Assembly (NCBI RefSeq): GCF_000832305.1
Contig: NZ_CP010536.1
Coordinates: 682,001-746,000, forward strand
Length of the DNA stretch: 64,000 bases
Source of the DNA: Cupriavidus basilensis
Lineage (GTDB): Bacteria; Pseudomonadota; Gammaproteobacteria; Burkholderiales; Burkholderiaceae
Direction of reading: 5' to 3'
Shown: positions 16,335 to 25,009 of the stretch, in pieces
How positions within the stretch are numbered: position 1 is the stretch's first letter
Layout of the letters: each line of letters opens with the position of its first letter
The notes under the pieces: model-generated
The model's input: only the letters and a program-made list of their open reading frames with translations
Told to the model about the DNA's origin: nothing
Databases searched by the model: none
Program-made: the position numbers and the translations under genes

Positions 16335-16775
16335 CTAGTGGAGAGCCTGGCCTGGCGCCGTGCTCACGGTCGCGACCTGGGCGGCGTTGGCCGGGCTGCA
16401 ATGGATGTGCGCCAGGCGCCAGCCCTCGTGGTTCTGCATCAGCACATAGGTGGTGTGCACATAGAGGTCGGCTTCGACGCGGTCGCCGCCAAAGCGCAGG
16501 GCTTCGGTCACGTCGAAGATGGCGACGCCCATCGAGGTATGGCTGCTGGTCTCGATCACGTCGATCAGCACCGGCTGCACGTCCAGCAACTGTGCAAAGG
16601 CCTGGCGCAGGTGCTCGTGGCCGATCAGGCGCTGGCCGTCCGGCATCACGCAGGTAACCGAGTCCTCATCCAGCCACAGGCGCAGCGCGCCCTCGGCATC
16701 GCGTAGCTTCATGGCCTCGCGAAAGGCTTCTACGATGTCTTCGGCGGAATCGAACAGGCGGGCAAAACGAGGCAT
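16335..16775 (-). CDS. NTF2-like/SnoaL-like domain protein
   Basis: A 146-residue cytoplasmic protein of the nuclear transport factor 2-like superfamily. The sequence shows FDSAEDIVEAFREAMKLRDA (helix 1 with the typical N-terminal placement), WLDEDSVTCVMPDGQRLIG, HEHLRQAFAQLLD and the beta-sheet segments VIFDVTEALRF and WRLAHIHCSP. Members include small ketosteroid-isomerase-like enzymes and non-enzymatic proteins, so no activity can be assigned. Same strand and between waaF and yheT, 57 bp from waaF. Confidence 0.8.
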   Translation of the reverse strand: MPRFARLFDSAEDIVEAFREAMKLRDAEGALRLWLDEDSVTCVMPDGQRLIGHEHLRQAFAQLLDVQPVLIDVIETSSHTSMGVAIFDVTEALRFGGDRVEADLYVHTTYVLMQNHEGWRLAHIHCSPANAAQVATVSTAPGQALH

Positions 16776-16832
16776 GGTGGACTGGGCTCAGGGATTCGTT
16801 GGCCGGATAAACACGAACGGCGGGTCAGCGCT

Positions 16833-17855
16833 TCAGGCCCGGTGCAGGAGCTTGCGCAGCTCCACAAACACCATTTCGGGCTCGATGTCCTTCAGGCAGC
16901 GCAGGTGGCCAAGCGGGCACTCGCGCTTGAAGCACGGACTGCATTCGAGCTGCAGCCACATGATACTCGCAGCCTGCGACAGCGGGGGTGTATGGCGTGG
17001 GTCACTGGAGCCGAACACCGCCACCTGCGGCCGGTTCAGCGCCGCGGTGACGTGCATCAGGCCGGAGTCGTTGCACACGGCGGCTTCCGACATCGCCAGC
17101 AGGTCGACGGCATCGTCCAGCGAGGTCTGGCCGCACAGGTTGCGCACGAAGGGTGCGGCCTTGACGATCTCGTCGGCGATCTCGGCGTCCTTGGGCGAGC
17201 CCAGCGTGACCATTTGCGCATACGGGAACGAGCGCTTGAGCATCTGCGCCAGCTCGGCGAAATGCGCCGCCGGCCAGCGCTTGGCCGGGCCGAACTCCGC
17301 GCCAGGGCAGAACGCGATCAGGCGCGTCTGCGGCGCAATGCCGAAGCGCTCCGCGGTCTTGGCCATGCGCACCGGATCGGTTCGCAGGCGCGGCTCGGGC
17401 AGGTTCTCCGGCAAGCGGGCGCCGGGCTTGAGCGCCAGCCGCGCGTAGTGCTCCACCATGGGCGGGCGCTGGTCGCGGAGCGGATTGCCGTGGCGGATAT
17501 TGAGCAGGCCGAAGCGGGCTTCGCCGCGATAGCCGACGCGCAGCGGGATAGCGGCCAGCCAGGGGATCAGTGCGGACTTGAGCGAATTCGGCAGCACATA
17601 GGCTGCGTCGTAGCCTTCGTTCTTGAGCTGCTGGGCGAACATCAGGCGGGCCGAGAGCTGCAGCTTGCCGTGCGCCAGCTCGCTGGGGAAGACCTGGTGG
17701 ATCTCGGGCATGCGGGCCAGCACCGGCGCCACCCATTTAGGGGCGAGGGCGTCGATCTGCAGGCGCGGATGGCGCGCTTTCATGAGGGTGAAGAGCGGCT
17801 GCGCCATCAGGGCGTCGCCGATCCAGTTGGGGGCGATGACGAGGGCTTTTTTCAT
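16833..17855 (-). CDS. waaF: ADP-heptose:LPS heptosyltransferase II
   Basis: GT9-family glycosyltransferase that adds the second heptose to the LPS inner core on the cytoplasmic face of the inner membrane. The 340-residue product starts MKKALVIAPNWIGDALMAQP, the classic WaaF N-terminus. It carries the donor-binding region FCPGAEFGPAKRWPAAHFAE in the second Rossmann half and the SGLMHVTAALNRPQVAVFGS motif with its ending KIEPEMV-like C-terminus. ATG 17855 replaces an upstream in-frame start because homology begins there. The neighbouring NDUFS6-type zinc protein gene on the same strand is a frequent partner in Burkholderiaceae. Confidence 0.95.
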   Translation of the reverse strand: MKKALVIAPNWIGDALMAQPLFTLMKARHPRLQIDALAPKWVAPVLARMPEIHQVFPSELAHGKLQLSARLMFAQQLKNEGYDAAYVLPNSLKSALIPWLAAIPLRVGYRGEARFGLLNIRHGNPLRDQRPPMVEHYARLALKPGARLPENLPEPRLRTDPVRMAKTAERFGIAPQTRLIAFCPGAEFGPAKRWPAAHFAELAQMLKRSFPYAQMVTLGSPKDAEIADEIVKAAPFVRNLCGQTSLDDAVDLLAMSEAAVCNDSGLMHVTAALNRPQVAVFGSSDPRHTPPLSQAASIMWLQLECSPCFKRECPLGHLRCLKDIEPEMVFVELRKLLHRA

Positions 17856-17976
17856 GAGTGGGGCGCTGCCGGAAGGGTGGGCGTGGCGCAAGCTGCGCGC
17901 GCCACGCACGCCGACGCTCCAGCGCGCCGCAAGGCGGGCCGGAGCATCGGGGTGGTGCGGTCAAGCGTGGGCCGTG

Positions 17977-18171
17977 TCAGTGGTGACCCTTGATCACGGT
18001 GCCGGGCTTGAGCTTGTAGACGGTACCGCAGTACGGGCACTTCACCTCGCCGGTGTCGGTCACGTCAAGGAAGACGCGCGGATGGTAGTTCCAGGTCGGC
18101 GTGTTGCCGGTGGGGCAGTGCAGCGGAAGGTCTTCCGCGCCGATTTCGATCAGGGAGGCGGTTTGCGTCAT
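17977..18171 (-). CDS. Zinc-finger CHCC protein (NDUFS6-like)
   Basis: A 64-residue protein with the CHCC zinc-binding pattern: LHCPTG (Cys about 19), the YHPRVFLD histidine, and VKCPYCGTVYKL with two cysteines. It is the family related to the NDUFS6/13-kDa subunit of mitochondrial complex I; bacterial members are widespread in beta-proteobacteria with unclear function. Full length for the family. Translated on the same strand as waaF, 121 bp upstream of it. Confidence 0.92.
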   Translation of the reverse strand: MTQTASLIEIGAEDLPLHCPTGNTPTWNYHPRVFLDVTDTGEVKCPYCGTVYKLKPGTVIKGHH

Positions 18172-18495
18172 GGTGTCGCGGGGATGGTTTTAGTCTTTAG
18201 TCTTTTGTATGGACTGAAGTATGACTGGTTAAGCGGTTCGTGATTGCCTGGCGGGCCTTCGCGTCTCGGGATGGTTCCAGGCCGCGGTCAGCCAGTGCCT
18301 GCATGGTTCATTGGCGCCGCCGGCCGCGCGGAAGGCTTCGTCCGAGCGTACACCGCGTCGCGCGCGATGCGCTTCTCGCGTACCTCGATGACTCGAGAGC
18401 GCCGCCAGCCATGCAAAAGAGACATTGTAAACCCCGGGACCCCCTGTGCCAACGCGGGCGCGGGCGCGCCGGGGTCTAAAATCGTCACATTGTGT
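18172..18495. other. Divergent intergenic region (zinc protein / SNF2 helicase)
   Basis: No gene is supported in these 324 bp, although the helicase frame stays open through it. A TAAAAT hexamer at 18476-18481 is placed as a -10 element for the helicase, giving a very short leader before ATG 18496; the -35 is not clear. Confidence 0.5.
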
Positions 18496-21400
18496 ATGCC
18501 GCCACTGCCACCCGTGACCCTGCCGCCGCCTTCCGGACCCTCCGCCTCCCATCGTGAATCGCCCGGCCGCATGCACGCCAGGCGGCTGCGCGAGGCGCTG
18601 TTCTCAGGCGCCTCGGAGGCGGCGATCGGCGAAATGCTGGCGCCTTGGGGGCAGGCAGCCGAGCGCGCCGAGATGCTGGTGGAAGCGGCATTGGCCAGCG
18701 GCGACGCCGCGTTGCTGGACCGGGTGGTGCCACCCTGGCGCTGGCGCATCTTGCTGGCGATCCTGGACTGTCTCTATTTCGACTGGGATCCCCGCATGCA
18801 GCCTTACCTGGATTATGGACTGGCCCGCCACGCCGACGATCCGCAGGCGCTGCCGGTCCCCGTTCGCATCGCGCTGGCCGAGGGCCGGCTGTACGCCGGC
18901 GAGCGCCCGGCGGCCCTTGCCTTGCTCAGCACGACGGGCGACGCGGGCGGCGATGGCGACGCCCTGCGTGCGTTTGCCCACTTGCAGGAAGGCGACTGGC
19001 CAGCCGCCCAGGCGGGCTTCGAGGCTGCGCTCAAGCGGCTGCGGGCCGAGAGCCGCCAGCGTACCGGCTTGTTGCCGCCCTCGCTGGCGCCTTGCTATCC
19101 GCTGTCCTTGCTGGCCCAGCGTACGCCGGCCCACCTCGAACAAGCCCGCAAATTCTGCCAGGCGCAAGCGGGCACGCGCAGCCCGGCGCCGAGCGAGCGC
19201 TGGGGACTGTGGTGCCACGTGCTGGCCGTGCACAAGGGCGATGCGCGGCTGGACGAGTCCGCGTTCGAATTGCGCCCCGAGGTGCCGCCGCTCGCGCAGT
19301 TCTGGCGCGTTCTGTTGCGCGCCTGGCTTGGCGACGTGAAGCAAGCCAGCGGACGGCGCCAGCCGGCGGCCGCCCGCGCCGAGGCCCTCGCGGCCCTGCG
19401 TGCGCGCCTGCAAGGCTGCGGCCTGCACTGGTTCGCGCAGCAACTGGACGCCGCGCTGGCACTGGAAGCGGGCGAGCCGGTGCCGCAAACCTTCTTTGCC
19501 GGCCAGCGCCAGGAAAGCTGGCGGCTCGCGCTCGAAGCGTTGCAGGCCCTGGCGGGCGAGACGCGCGCGCCCGACGGCGCCAGCGCCAGCCGCCTGTTGT
19601 GGGCGTTGACCATCGACGCCGACGGCGCGGTCGGCACCATCGAGCCGCTGGAGCAACAGCGCGGCCCGCGCGGCTGGAACAAGCCGCGTCCCGTGCCGCT
19701 GGCCCGCCTCGCCGAAGACGACCGGCTGGAGCCGTGGGACGCCCGCGTCGCCCGCGCGGTCCGCCGCGACCAGTCCTATCACCGCCGCTACGTGCTCGAT
19801 CGCGCCGCCGCCATGCTGGCGCTGGTCGGGCATCCGGGCGTGGTGCTGGCGCAGGCGCCCGAGCAGACGCTGGAAGTGGTGGAGGGCGCCCCGACGCTGG
19901 AAGTGGTGCGCCAGGGCGGCCGCTACACCTTGCGGGTCTCGCCCCCGGTGCGCGAGGCCCCGGCGATGGACAGCTTCCTGCCCGCCGGCAGCCGCGCGGA
20001 CGCCGAGGCCTTGCGCCAGATCACCGTGCTGCGCGAAGGCTCGCAGCGCCTGCGCGTGATCCGCCTCACGCCCGCGCAGCAGGGCGCGGCGCAACTGATC
20101 GCCGATGGGCTGGCGGTGCCGGCCGAGGCCCATGCGCAGCTTGACGCCACGCTGCGCGCGTTGTCCGGTCATTTCCAGGTGCACTCCGACCACGACGGCA
20201 GCGCCCGCGAGCTCGAGACCGAGAGCCGGCTGCGCGCCGAGTTGTCCCCGCTGGGCGAAGGTCTTTCGCTGCGCCTGGTGGTGACGCCGCTGGGTCCACT
20301 TGGGCCGCGGCTGGCCCCGGGCAGCGGGCGCGAGCGGCTGATGGCGGCGGTCAAAGGGGAGAGCCTGGCCACGGTGCGCGACCTCAAGTCCGAGTTGGCG
20401 AACGTGGCCGAAGTGTTCGGCGCGCTGCCCTTCCTGGTGCCGCGCTCGCCGGATAGCGGCGAATACGACTGGACCCTGGCCGACCCGGAGGAGGCGTTGT
20501 CGGTGGTCGAGCAGTTGCCAGGGCTGCCCGCCGTGCTGGCGGTGGAATGGCCCCGGGGCAAGGAAATCCGCGTGGTGGGCGCCGACATCCCGCAACTGGC
20601 GGTGCATATCGAAACCGAGAGCGAATGGTTCAAGCTGGTCGGCGAACTGGGCGTGGCCGAGGGGCTGGTGCTGCAGCTCGGCCAGCTGCTGGCCTGGGCC
20701 GGCAGCCATGCCGGGCGCTTCATGCCGATGGGGCAGGGCGTGTATGTGGCGCTCACGCGCAGCCTGCGCGCCAGGCTGCGCGACCTGGCCAGCGTGGCGC
20801 ACAACGTGCCCGACGGCATCAAGGTGCCGCTGATGGCGGCACCCTGGCTGGACGACGTGCTGGCCGGCGCCGGCATCGACCCCGACCAGCATTTTCGCCA
20901 GCGCGTGGCGCGGCTGCGCCGCGCGCGCAACAGCGACGCCGTGCTGCCGGCCAACCTGGCCGCGGAACTGCGGCCCTACCAGGAAGACGGCTACCGCTGG
21001 GCCATGTCGCTCGCCGAGGCCGGCTTCGGCGCCTGCCTGGCCGACGACATGGGGCTGGGCAAGACGCTGCAGGCGCTCGCCGTGATGCTGGCGCGCGCTG
21101 GCGGCGGCGCCGCGCTGGTGATCGCGCCGACCTCCGTGTGCGGCAACTGGGCCGAAGAGGCAAGGCGCTTCGCACCGACGCTGCGCGTGCACATCTATGC
21201 CGAGGGCGAGCGCGCGGCCTTGCTGGAACAGGCCGGCCCGCATGACGTGGTGATCGTTTCGTACACGCTGCTGCTGCAGGCGCGCGACGCCTTCTGCCAG
21301 CGCGAGTGGCACACGGTGGTGGCCGACGAAGCGCAGGCGTTCAAGAACGCCGCCACCAAACGCTCGCAGGCGGTGTTCGAGCTGCGGGCCGATTTCCGCA

Positions 21401-22407
21401 TGGCGCTGTCGGGCACGCCGGTGGAAAACCGGCTGGCCGAGCTGTGGTCGATCATGCGCTTTTGCAACCCCGGCCTGCTCGGCTCGCTGGTCCGCTTCAA
21501 CGAGCACTTCGCCGTGCCGATCGAGCGCAATGGCGTGCGCGAGGCGGCCCAGCGGCTGCGCCGCATGATCGCGCCGTTCGTGCTGCGCCGGACCAAGGCC
21601 CAGGTGCTGGACGAACTGCCGCCGCGCACCGAGCTGGTGTTGCGCATCGAGCAGGACCCGATCGAGGCGGCCCACTATGAAGCGCTGCGCCGCCAGGCGC
21701 TCGCCGAAGCCGAGGCCGTGGTCAAAGGCCCGAAGGCCCGCAAGACCGCCGCCGGCCAGCCCGCCGCCGAGGCGCGCATCCATGTGCTGGCGCAACTCAT
21801 GCGGATGCGGCGCGCCGCCTGCGACGCGCGCCTGGTCACGCCCGAGCTGCAACTGGAGCTCGGGCAGGCGGGCGCCAAGGTGCGCGCCTTCGTGCAACTG
21901 GCGGGCGAGCTGGCCGCCAACGGGCACAAGACGCTGGTCTTTAGCCAGTTCGTCGATTTCCTGCAACTGCTGCGCCAGGGGCTGGACGAGGCCGGCCTGG
22001 CCTGGCAGTACCTCGACGGCGCCACGCCGGCGGCCGAGCGCACGCGGCGCGTGGCGGCGTTCCAGGCCGGCGCGGGCGATGTCTTCCTGATCAGCCTGAA
22101 GGCCGGCGGCTTCGGCCTTAACCTGACGGCCGCCGACTATGTGATCATCGCCGACCCCTGGTGGAACCCGGCGGCAGAGGACCAGGCCATGGGCCGCGCC
22201 CACCGCATCGGGCAGCAGCGCCCGGTGACCGTCTACCGGTTGATCAGCGCGGGCACCATCGAGGAGCGCATCCTCACGCTGCACCACGGCAAGCGCGCGC
22301 TGGCCGATGGCATCCTGGAGGCGGGCGAGGACGGCGAGGCCGGCTTTATCGGCACGGCGGCGGCGCTGCCGGACATCGATGAACTGGTGGGGCTGTTGCG
22401 CAGCTAG
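18496..22407 (+). CDS. SNF2-family DEAD/DEAH-box helicase
   Basis: Large (1303-residue) Swi2/Snf2-type ATP-dependent DNA translocase, cytoplasmic. The C-terminal half (about 830-1300) has Walker A in DDMGLGKTLQALAVML, DEAQ Walker B (VVADEAQAFKN), motif III SGTPVENRLAELWSIMRF, and the helicase_C motifs KAGGFGLNLTAADYVI and AMGRAHRIGQQRPVTVYRLI. The N-terminal 800 residues show repeated helical Ala/Leu-rich stretches and no named domain that I recognise. Bacterial relatives (HepA/RapA-type or unknown) act on RNA polymerase recycling or DNA repair; the role here cannot be told. ATG 18496 chosen; ATG 18571 is an alternative. It has no obvious operon partner. Confidence 0.92.
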   Translation: MPPLPPVTLPPPSGPSASHRESPGRMHARRLREALFSGASEAAIGEMLAPWGQAAERAEMLVEAALASGDAALLDRVVPPWRWRILLAILDCLYFDWDPRMQPYLDYGLARHADDPQALPVPVRIALAEGRLYAGERPAALALLSTTGDAGGDGDALRAFAHLQEGDWPAAQAGFEAALKRLRAESRQRTGLLPPSLAPCYPLSLLAQRTPAHLEQARKFCQAQAGTRSPAPSERWGLWCHVLAVHKGDARLDESAFELRPEVPPLAQFWRVLLRAWLGDVKQASGRRQPAAARAEALAALRARLQGCGLHWFAQQLDAALALEAGEPVPQTFFAGQRQESWRLALEALQALAGETRAPDGASASRLLWALTIDADGAVGTIEPLEQQRGPRGWNKPRPVPLARLAEDDRLEPWDARVARAVRRDQSYHRRYVLDRAAAMLALVGHPGVVLAQAPEQTLEVVEGAPTLEVVRQGGRYTLRVSPPVREAPAMDSFLPAGSRADAEALRQITVLREGSQRLRVIRLTPAQQGAAQLIADGLAVPAEAHAQLDATLRALSGHFQVHSDHDGSARELETESRLRAELSPLGEGLSLRLVVTPLGPLGPRLAPGSGRERLMAAVKGESLATVRDLKSELANVAEVFGALPFLVPRSPDSGEYDWTLADPEEALSVVEQLPGLPAVLAVEWPRGKEIRVVGADIPQLAVHIETESEWFKLVGELGVAEGLVLQLGQLLAWAGSHAGRFMPMGQGVYVALTRSLRARLRDLASVAHNVPDGIKVPLMAAPWLDDVLAGAGIDPDQHFRQRVARLRRARNSDAVLPANLAAELRPYQEDGYRWAMSLAEAGFGACLADDMGLGKTLQALAVMLARAGGGAALVIAPTSVCGNWAEEARRFAPTLRVHIYAEGERAALLEQAGPHDVVIVSYTLLLQARDAFCQREWHTVVADEAQAFKNAATKRSQAVFELRADFRMALSGTPVENRLAELWSIMRFCNPGLLGSLVRFNEHFAVPIERNGVREAAQRLRRMIAPFVLRRTKAQVLDELPPRTELVLRIEQDPIEAAHYEALRRQALAEAEAVVKGPKARKTAAGQPAAEARIHVLAQLMRMRRAACDARLVTPELQLELGQAGAKVRAFVQLAGELAANGHKTLVFSQFVDFLQLLRQGLDEAGLAWQYLDGATPAAERTRRVAAFQAGAGDVFLISLKAGGFGLNLTAADYVIIADPWWNPAAEDQAMGRAHRIGQQRPVTVYRLISAGTIEERILTLHHGKRALADGILEAGEDGEAGFIGTAAALPDIDELVGLLRS

Positions 22408-22624
22408 GGGCGCAAGTGGCGCTTTCACCTTTCAGCTTTCAGCTTTCACCTGTGTGGGCGGCCGCGGGACTCCGGTCCATGTCTGCTTATACCAACATGG
22501 CATACCTTCAAGCGAACTCCGTCGTTGGTAATGCGGCGGATCGTTGGTATCTTGCTGTTTTGCCCGGGGCGACAGACCCCGGCCGGCAGCCCCGACCCGC
22601 ATTCTTTTTTTCGACGGTACCCCC

Positions 22625-23665
22625 ATGTTCCGCACTGCTACCCGCCGCATCTCGTCCGCTTTCCATTCGTCCCGTGCTTCCCGTGCTTCCCGCCTGGCCG
22701 CCGGCCTTGGCTTGCTGGCCGCGCTGAGCACGCTGGCCGCACCGGCCCGCGCGCAGGACCCGGCCTGGCCGACCCAGCCGATCACCATCCTGATGGGCTT
22801 TACCGCCGGCTCCGGCGTGGACATGGTGGGCCGCACGCTGCAGGAATCGCTGCAGAAGTCGCTCAAGGCCACCATCATCTATGACTACCGCCCCGGCGCC
22901 GGTGGCAATGTGGCCTCCGAAGTGGTGGCCCATGCCAAGCCCGACGGCTACACGCTGCTGCTCGGCACCGCCGCCACCCACGGCATCAACCCGGCCCTGT
23001 ACAAGAGCCTGCCGTTCGACGCCGAAGCCGATTTCACGCCCGTCGCGCCGCTGGTGGAAGTCTCCAACGTGCTGACCGTGAACCCTGCCGTGATCGACGT
23101 GAAGTCGGTCAAGGAGTTCATCGAGAAGGTCAAGGCCAACCCCGGCAAGTACAACTACGCGTCGACCGGCAACGGCACCGGCACGCACCTGGCCTTCGCC
23201 GAATTCAACGCGCGCGCCGGCCTGGATATGGTCCATGTGCCGTACAAGGGCGGCCCCGATGCGCTGCAAGCCGTGCTCAAGGGCGAGGTCTGCTGCATTT
23301 TCAATCAGGTGCAGAGCGTGTTGCCGCAGTATCGCGCCGGCAAGGTGCGGCTGCTTGGCGTGACCACCAAGAGCCATGTGGCGGTGATTCCCGAAGTGCC
23401 GACGATTGCCGAGAGCGGGTTGCCCGGCTTCAACAGCACCATCTGGTTTGGCTTCTTCGGTCCCAAGGGGCTGGATCCCAAGATCAGCAAGAAGATCAAC
23501 GATGCGGTCAAGGTCGCGCTCGAAACGCCAGCGATCCGGCAGAAACTGATCGAGGCGGGGAATTCGCCGCGGATCGAGACGGTGGAGCAGTTCCGGACGA
23601 CTGTGAAGGCGGATCGGCAGAAGTGGGCGGGGGTGGTCAGGAGCGTTGGGGCGTCTATTGATTGA
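22625..23665 (+). CDS. Bug/TctC-family periplasmic binding protein
   Basis: Tripartite tricarboxylate transporter-type solute receptor, 346 residues, exported by a signal peptide (SRLAAGLGLLAALSTLAAPA, ending ARA). The Bug fold is marked by WPTQPITILMGFTAGSGVDM, YDYRPGAGGNVASEVVAHAK, DGYTLLLGTAATHGINPALY and the domain-closing HVPYKGGPDALQAVLKGEV. Members bind carboxylates, amino acids or aromatic compounds. No TctA/TctB membrane genes or regulator adjoin it, as is common for the many orphan Bug genes of this bacterial group. ATG 22625 gives a proper signal peptide; the longer upstream ORF does not. Substrate unknown. Confidence 0.93.
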   Translation: MFRTATRRISSAFHSSRASRASRLAAGLGLLAALSTLAAPARAQDPAWPTQPITILMGFTAGSGVDMVGRTLQESLQKSLKATIIYDYRPGAGGNVASEVVAHAKPDGYTLLLGTAATHGINPALYKSLPFDAEADFTPVAPLVEVSNVLTVNPAVIDVKSVKEFIEKVKANPGKYNYASTGNGTGTHLAFAEFNARAGLDMVHVPYKGGPDALQAVLKGEVCCIFNQVQSVLPQYRAGKVRLLGVTTKSHVAVIPEVPTIAESGLPGFNSTIWFGFFGPKGLDPKISKKINDAVKVALETPAIRQKLIEAGNSPRIETVEQFRTTVKADRQKWAGVVRSVGASID

Positions 23666-23818
23666 TATGGTTGTTGGCGGATGGGTGTAAGGCTAGTCCC
23701 CCCTCCCCCCAACAAGTTAAGCAACCACTTACCACCTCCTCCCACTCCCCCTATAATGCCCAATTCCCCCTAAGGGCTAGTCCGCCCCCGGCGGCTGCCA
23801 GCCCCCCAGCCTTCCGTT

Positions 23819-24649
23819 ATGACCTTCCGACCGCCCCAGGCCCTGCTGCGTCCTTGGCATCGTTTTGCCCCGGCCGAGCGGGCCGGCTTTATCGAGGGGG
23901 CGCGTTATTTCGCACCTTCCCTGCCTGCCGTGTTCTCTTGGGGACTGGTGACGGGCGTGGCCATGAGCAAGTCGGTGATGAACGTGCCCGAGGCGATCGG
24001 CATGTCCTTGCTGGTCTACGCGGGCTCGGCCCAGTTGTCCGTGCTGCCGCTGTTTGCGGCGGGCCTGCCGCTGTGGACGGTGTGGCTGACCGCCGCCATC
24101 GTCAACCTGCGCTTCGTGATCTTCAGCGCGGGGCTGCAGCCGCATTTCAGCTATCTGCCGTTGTGGCGCCGCACGCTGCTGGGGTCGTTCAACGGCGACC
24201 TGCATTTCGTCTACTTCATGCAGCGCTATGCCACGCCAGGCCATGAGCCGGGCAAGGAAGGCTACTTCTGGGGCATGGCGCTGACCAATTTCGCCATGTG
24301 GCAGGTCTCGTCGATCATCGGCATCGTGCTGGCCAGCGCGTTCCCGGACAGCTGGGGCCTGGGATTGGCCGGCACGCTGGCGCTGATTCCCGTGATGGTC
24401 ACGACCATCCGCTCGCGCTCGACGCTGCTGGCGGTGGCCGTGGCGTGCGCGCTGGCGCTGCTGTGCTTTGCCCTGCCTTACCGGCTCGGCCTGGTGGTGG
24501 CGGTGGTGGGGGCGATCGCGGCCGGCATGGCCAGTGACGAACTGGCCGCTCGCGCGACCTTGGCGGGCATCCGCCGCCGCAAGGCCGAGCATGCGCCCGC
24601 GCAGGCGGCGGCCCGCTCAGCGGCTCCGGCGGCAAAGGACCGGGCATGA
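23819..24649 (+). CDS. azlC: AzlC-family branched-chain amino acid exporter, large subunit
   Basis: Integral inner-membrane protein of 276 residues with about seven hydrophobic segments, the large partner of the AzlCD exporter (related to E. coli YgaZ). Family signatures are the SLPAVFSWGLVTGVAMSKSV start and YAGSAQLSVLPLFAAGLPLW; the middle holds AIVNLRFVIFSAGLQPHFSYL and GDLHFVYFMQRYA. The stop overlaps the azlD start by four bases (ATGA, 24646-24649), so translation is coupled. Likely exports branched-chain amino acids or analogues; substrate not shown by the sequence. Confidence 0.92.
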   Translation: MTFRPPQALLRPWHRFAPAERAGFIEGARYFAPSLPAVFSWGLVTGVAMSKSVMNVPEAIGMSLLVYAGSAQLSVLPLFAAGLPLWTVWLTAAIVNLRFVIFSAGLQPHFSYLPLWRRTLLGSFNGDLHFVYFMQRYATPGHEPGKEGYFWGMALTNFAMWQVSSIIGIVLASAFPDSWGLGLAGTLALIPVMVTTIRSRSTLLAVAVACALALLCFALPYRLGLVVAVVGAIAAGMASDELAARATLAGIRRRKAEHAPAQAAARSAAPAAKDRA

Positions 24650-24969
24650 GCCATCTCGAGATCTGGATCGCGCTGGTCGGCATGGCGCTGGTGACCATCG
24701 TCACGCGTGCGCTGTTCCTGATGGCGGGCGAGCGCGTGACGGTGCCGGACCGCATCCAGCGCGCGCTGCGCTACGCGCCAGCGGCGGCGCTGGCGGCCAT
24801 CATCCTGCCCGACCTGATGACCTGGCAGGGGCATTTCACGCTGGCCCCAAGCAACTACAAGCTGGTGGCCGGCGCGGTGGCGCTGGTGTTCTACCTGGTG
24901 ACACGGCGCATGGTGGGCATGATCGTGGCGGGCATGGCGGTCTATACCGCCATGCGGCTGCTCGGCTGA
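24646..24969 (+). CDS. azlD: AzlD-family transporter small subunit
   Basis: A 107-residue membrane protein with three to four hydrophobic segments, the small partner of AzlC. The conserved start MSHLEIWIALVGMALVTIVT, the PDRIQRALRYAPAAALAAII stretch and the C-terminal RRMVGMIVAGMAVYTAMRLL segment match the family. Overlaps azlC by four bases in one operon. It meets the LuxR-type gene tail to tail across about 40 bp. Confidence 0.93.
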   Translation: MSHLEIWIALVGMALVTIVTRALFLMAGERVTVPDRIQRALRYAPAAALAAIILPDLMTWQGHFTLAPSNYKLVAGAVALVFYLVTRRMVGMIVAGMAVYTAMRLLG

Positions 24970-25009
24970 GCCGGGGCTGGGTGAGCGCCGGGCCCTGAGG
25001 GCGAGACCG

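Noticed and set aside
18604..22428. A 1274-codon open frame on the minus strand opposite the SNF2 helicase gene
   Set aside because: It mirrors the codon pattern of the helicase gene (high GC, few stops on the opposite strand). Its translation is a His/Gln/Arg/Gly-rich sequence with no family features.
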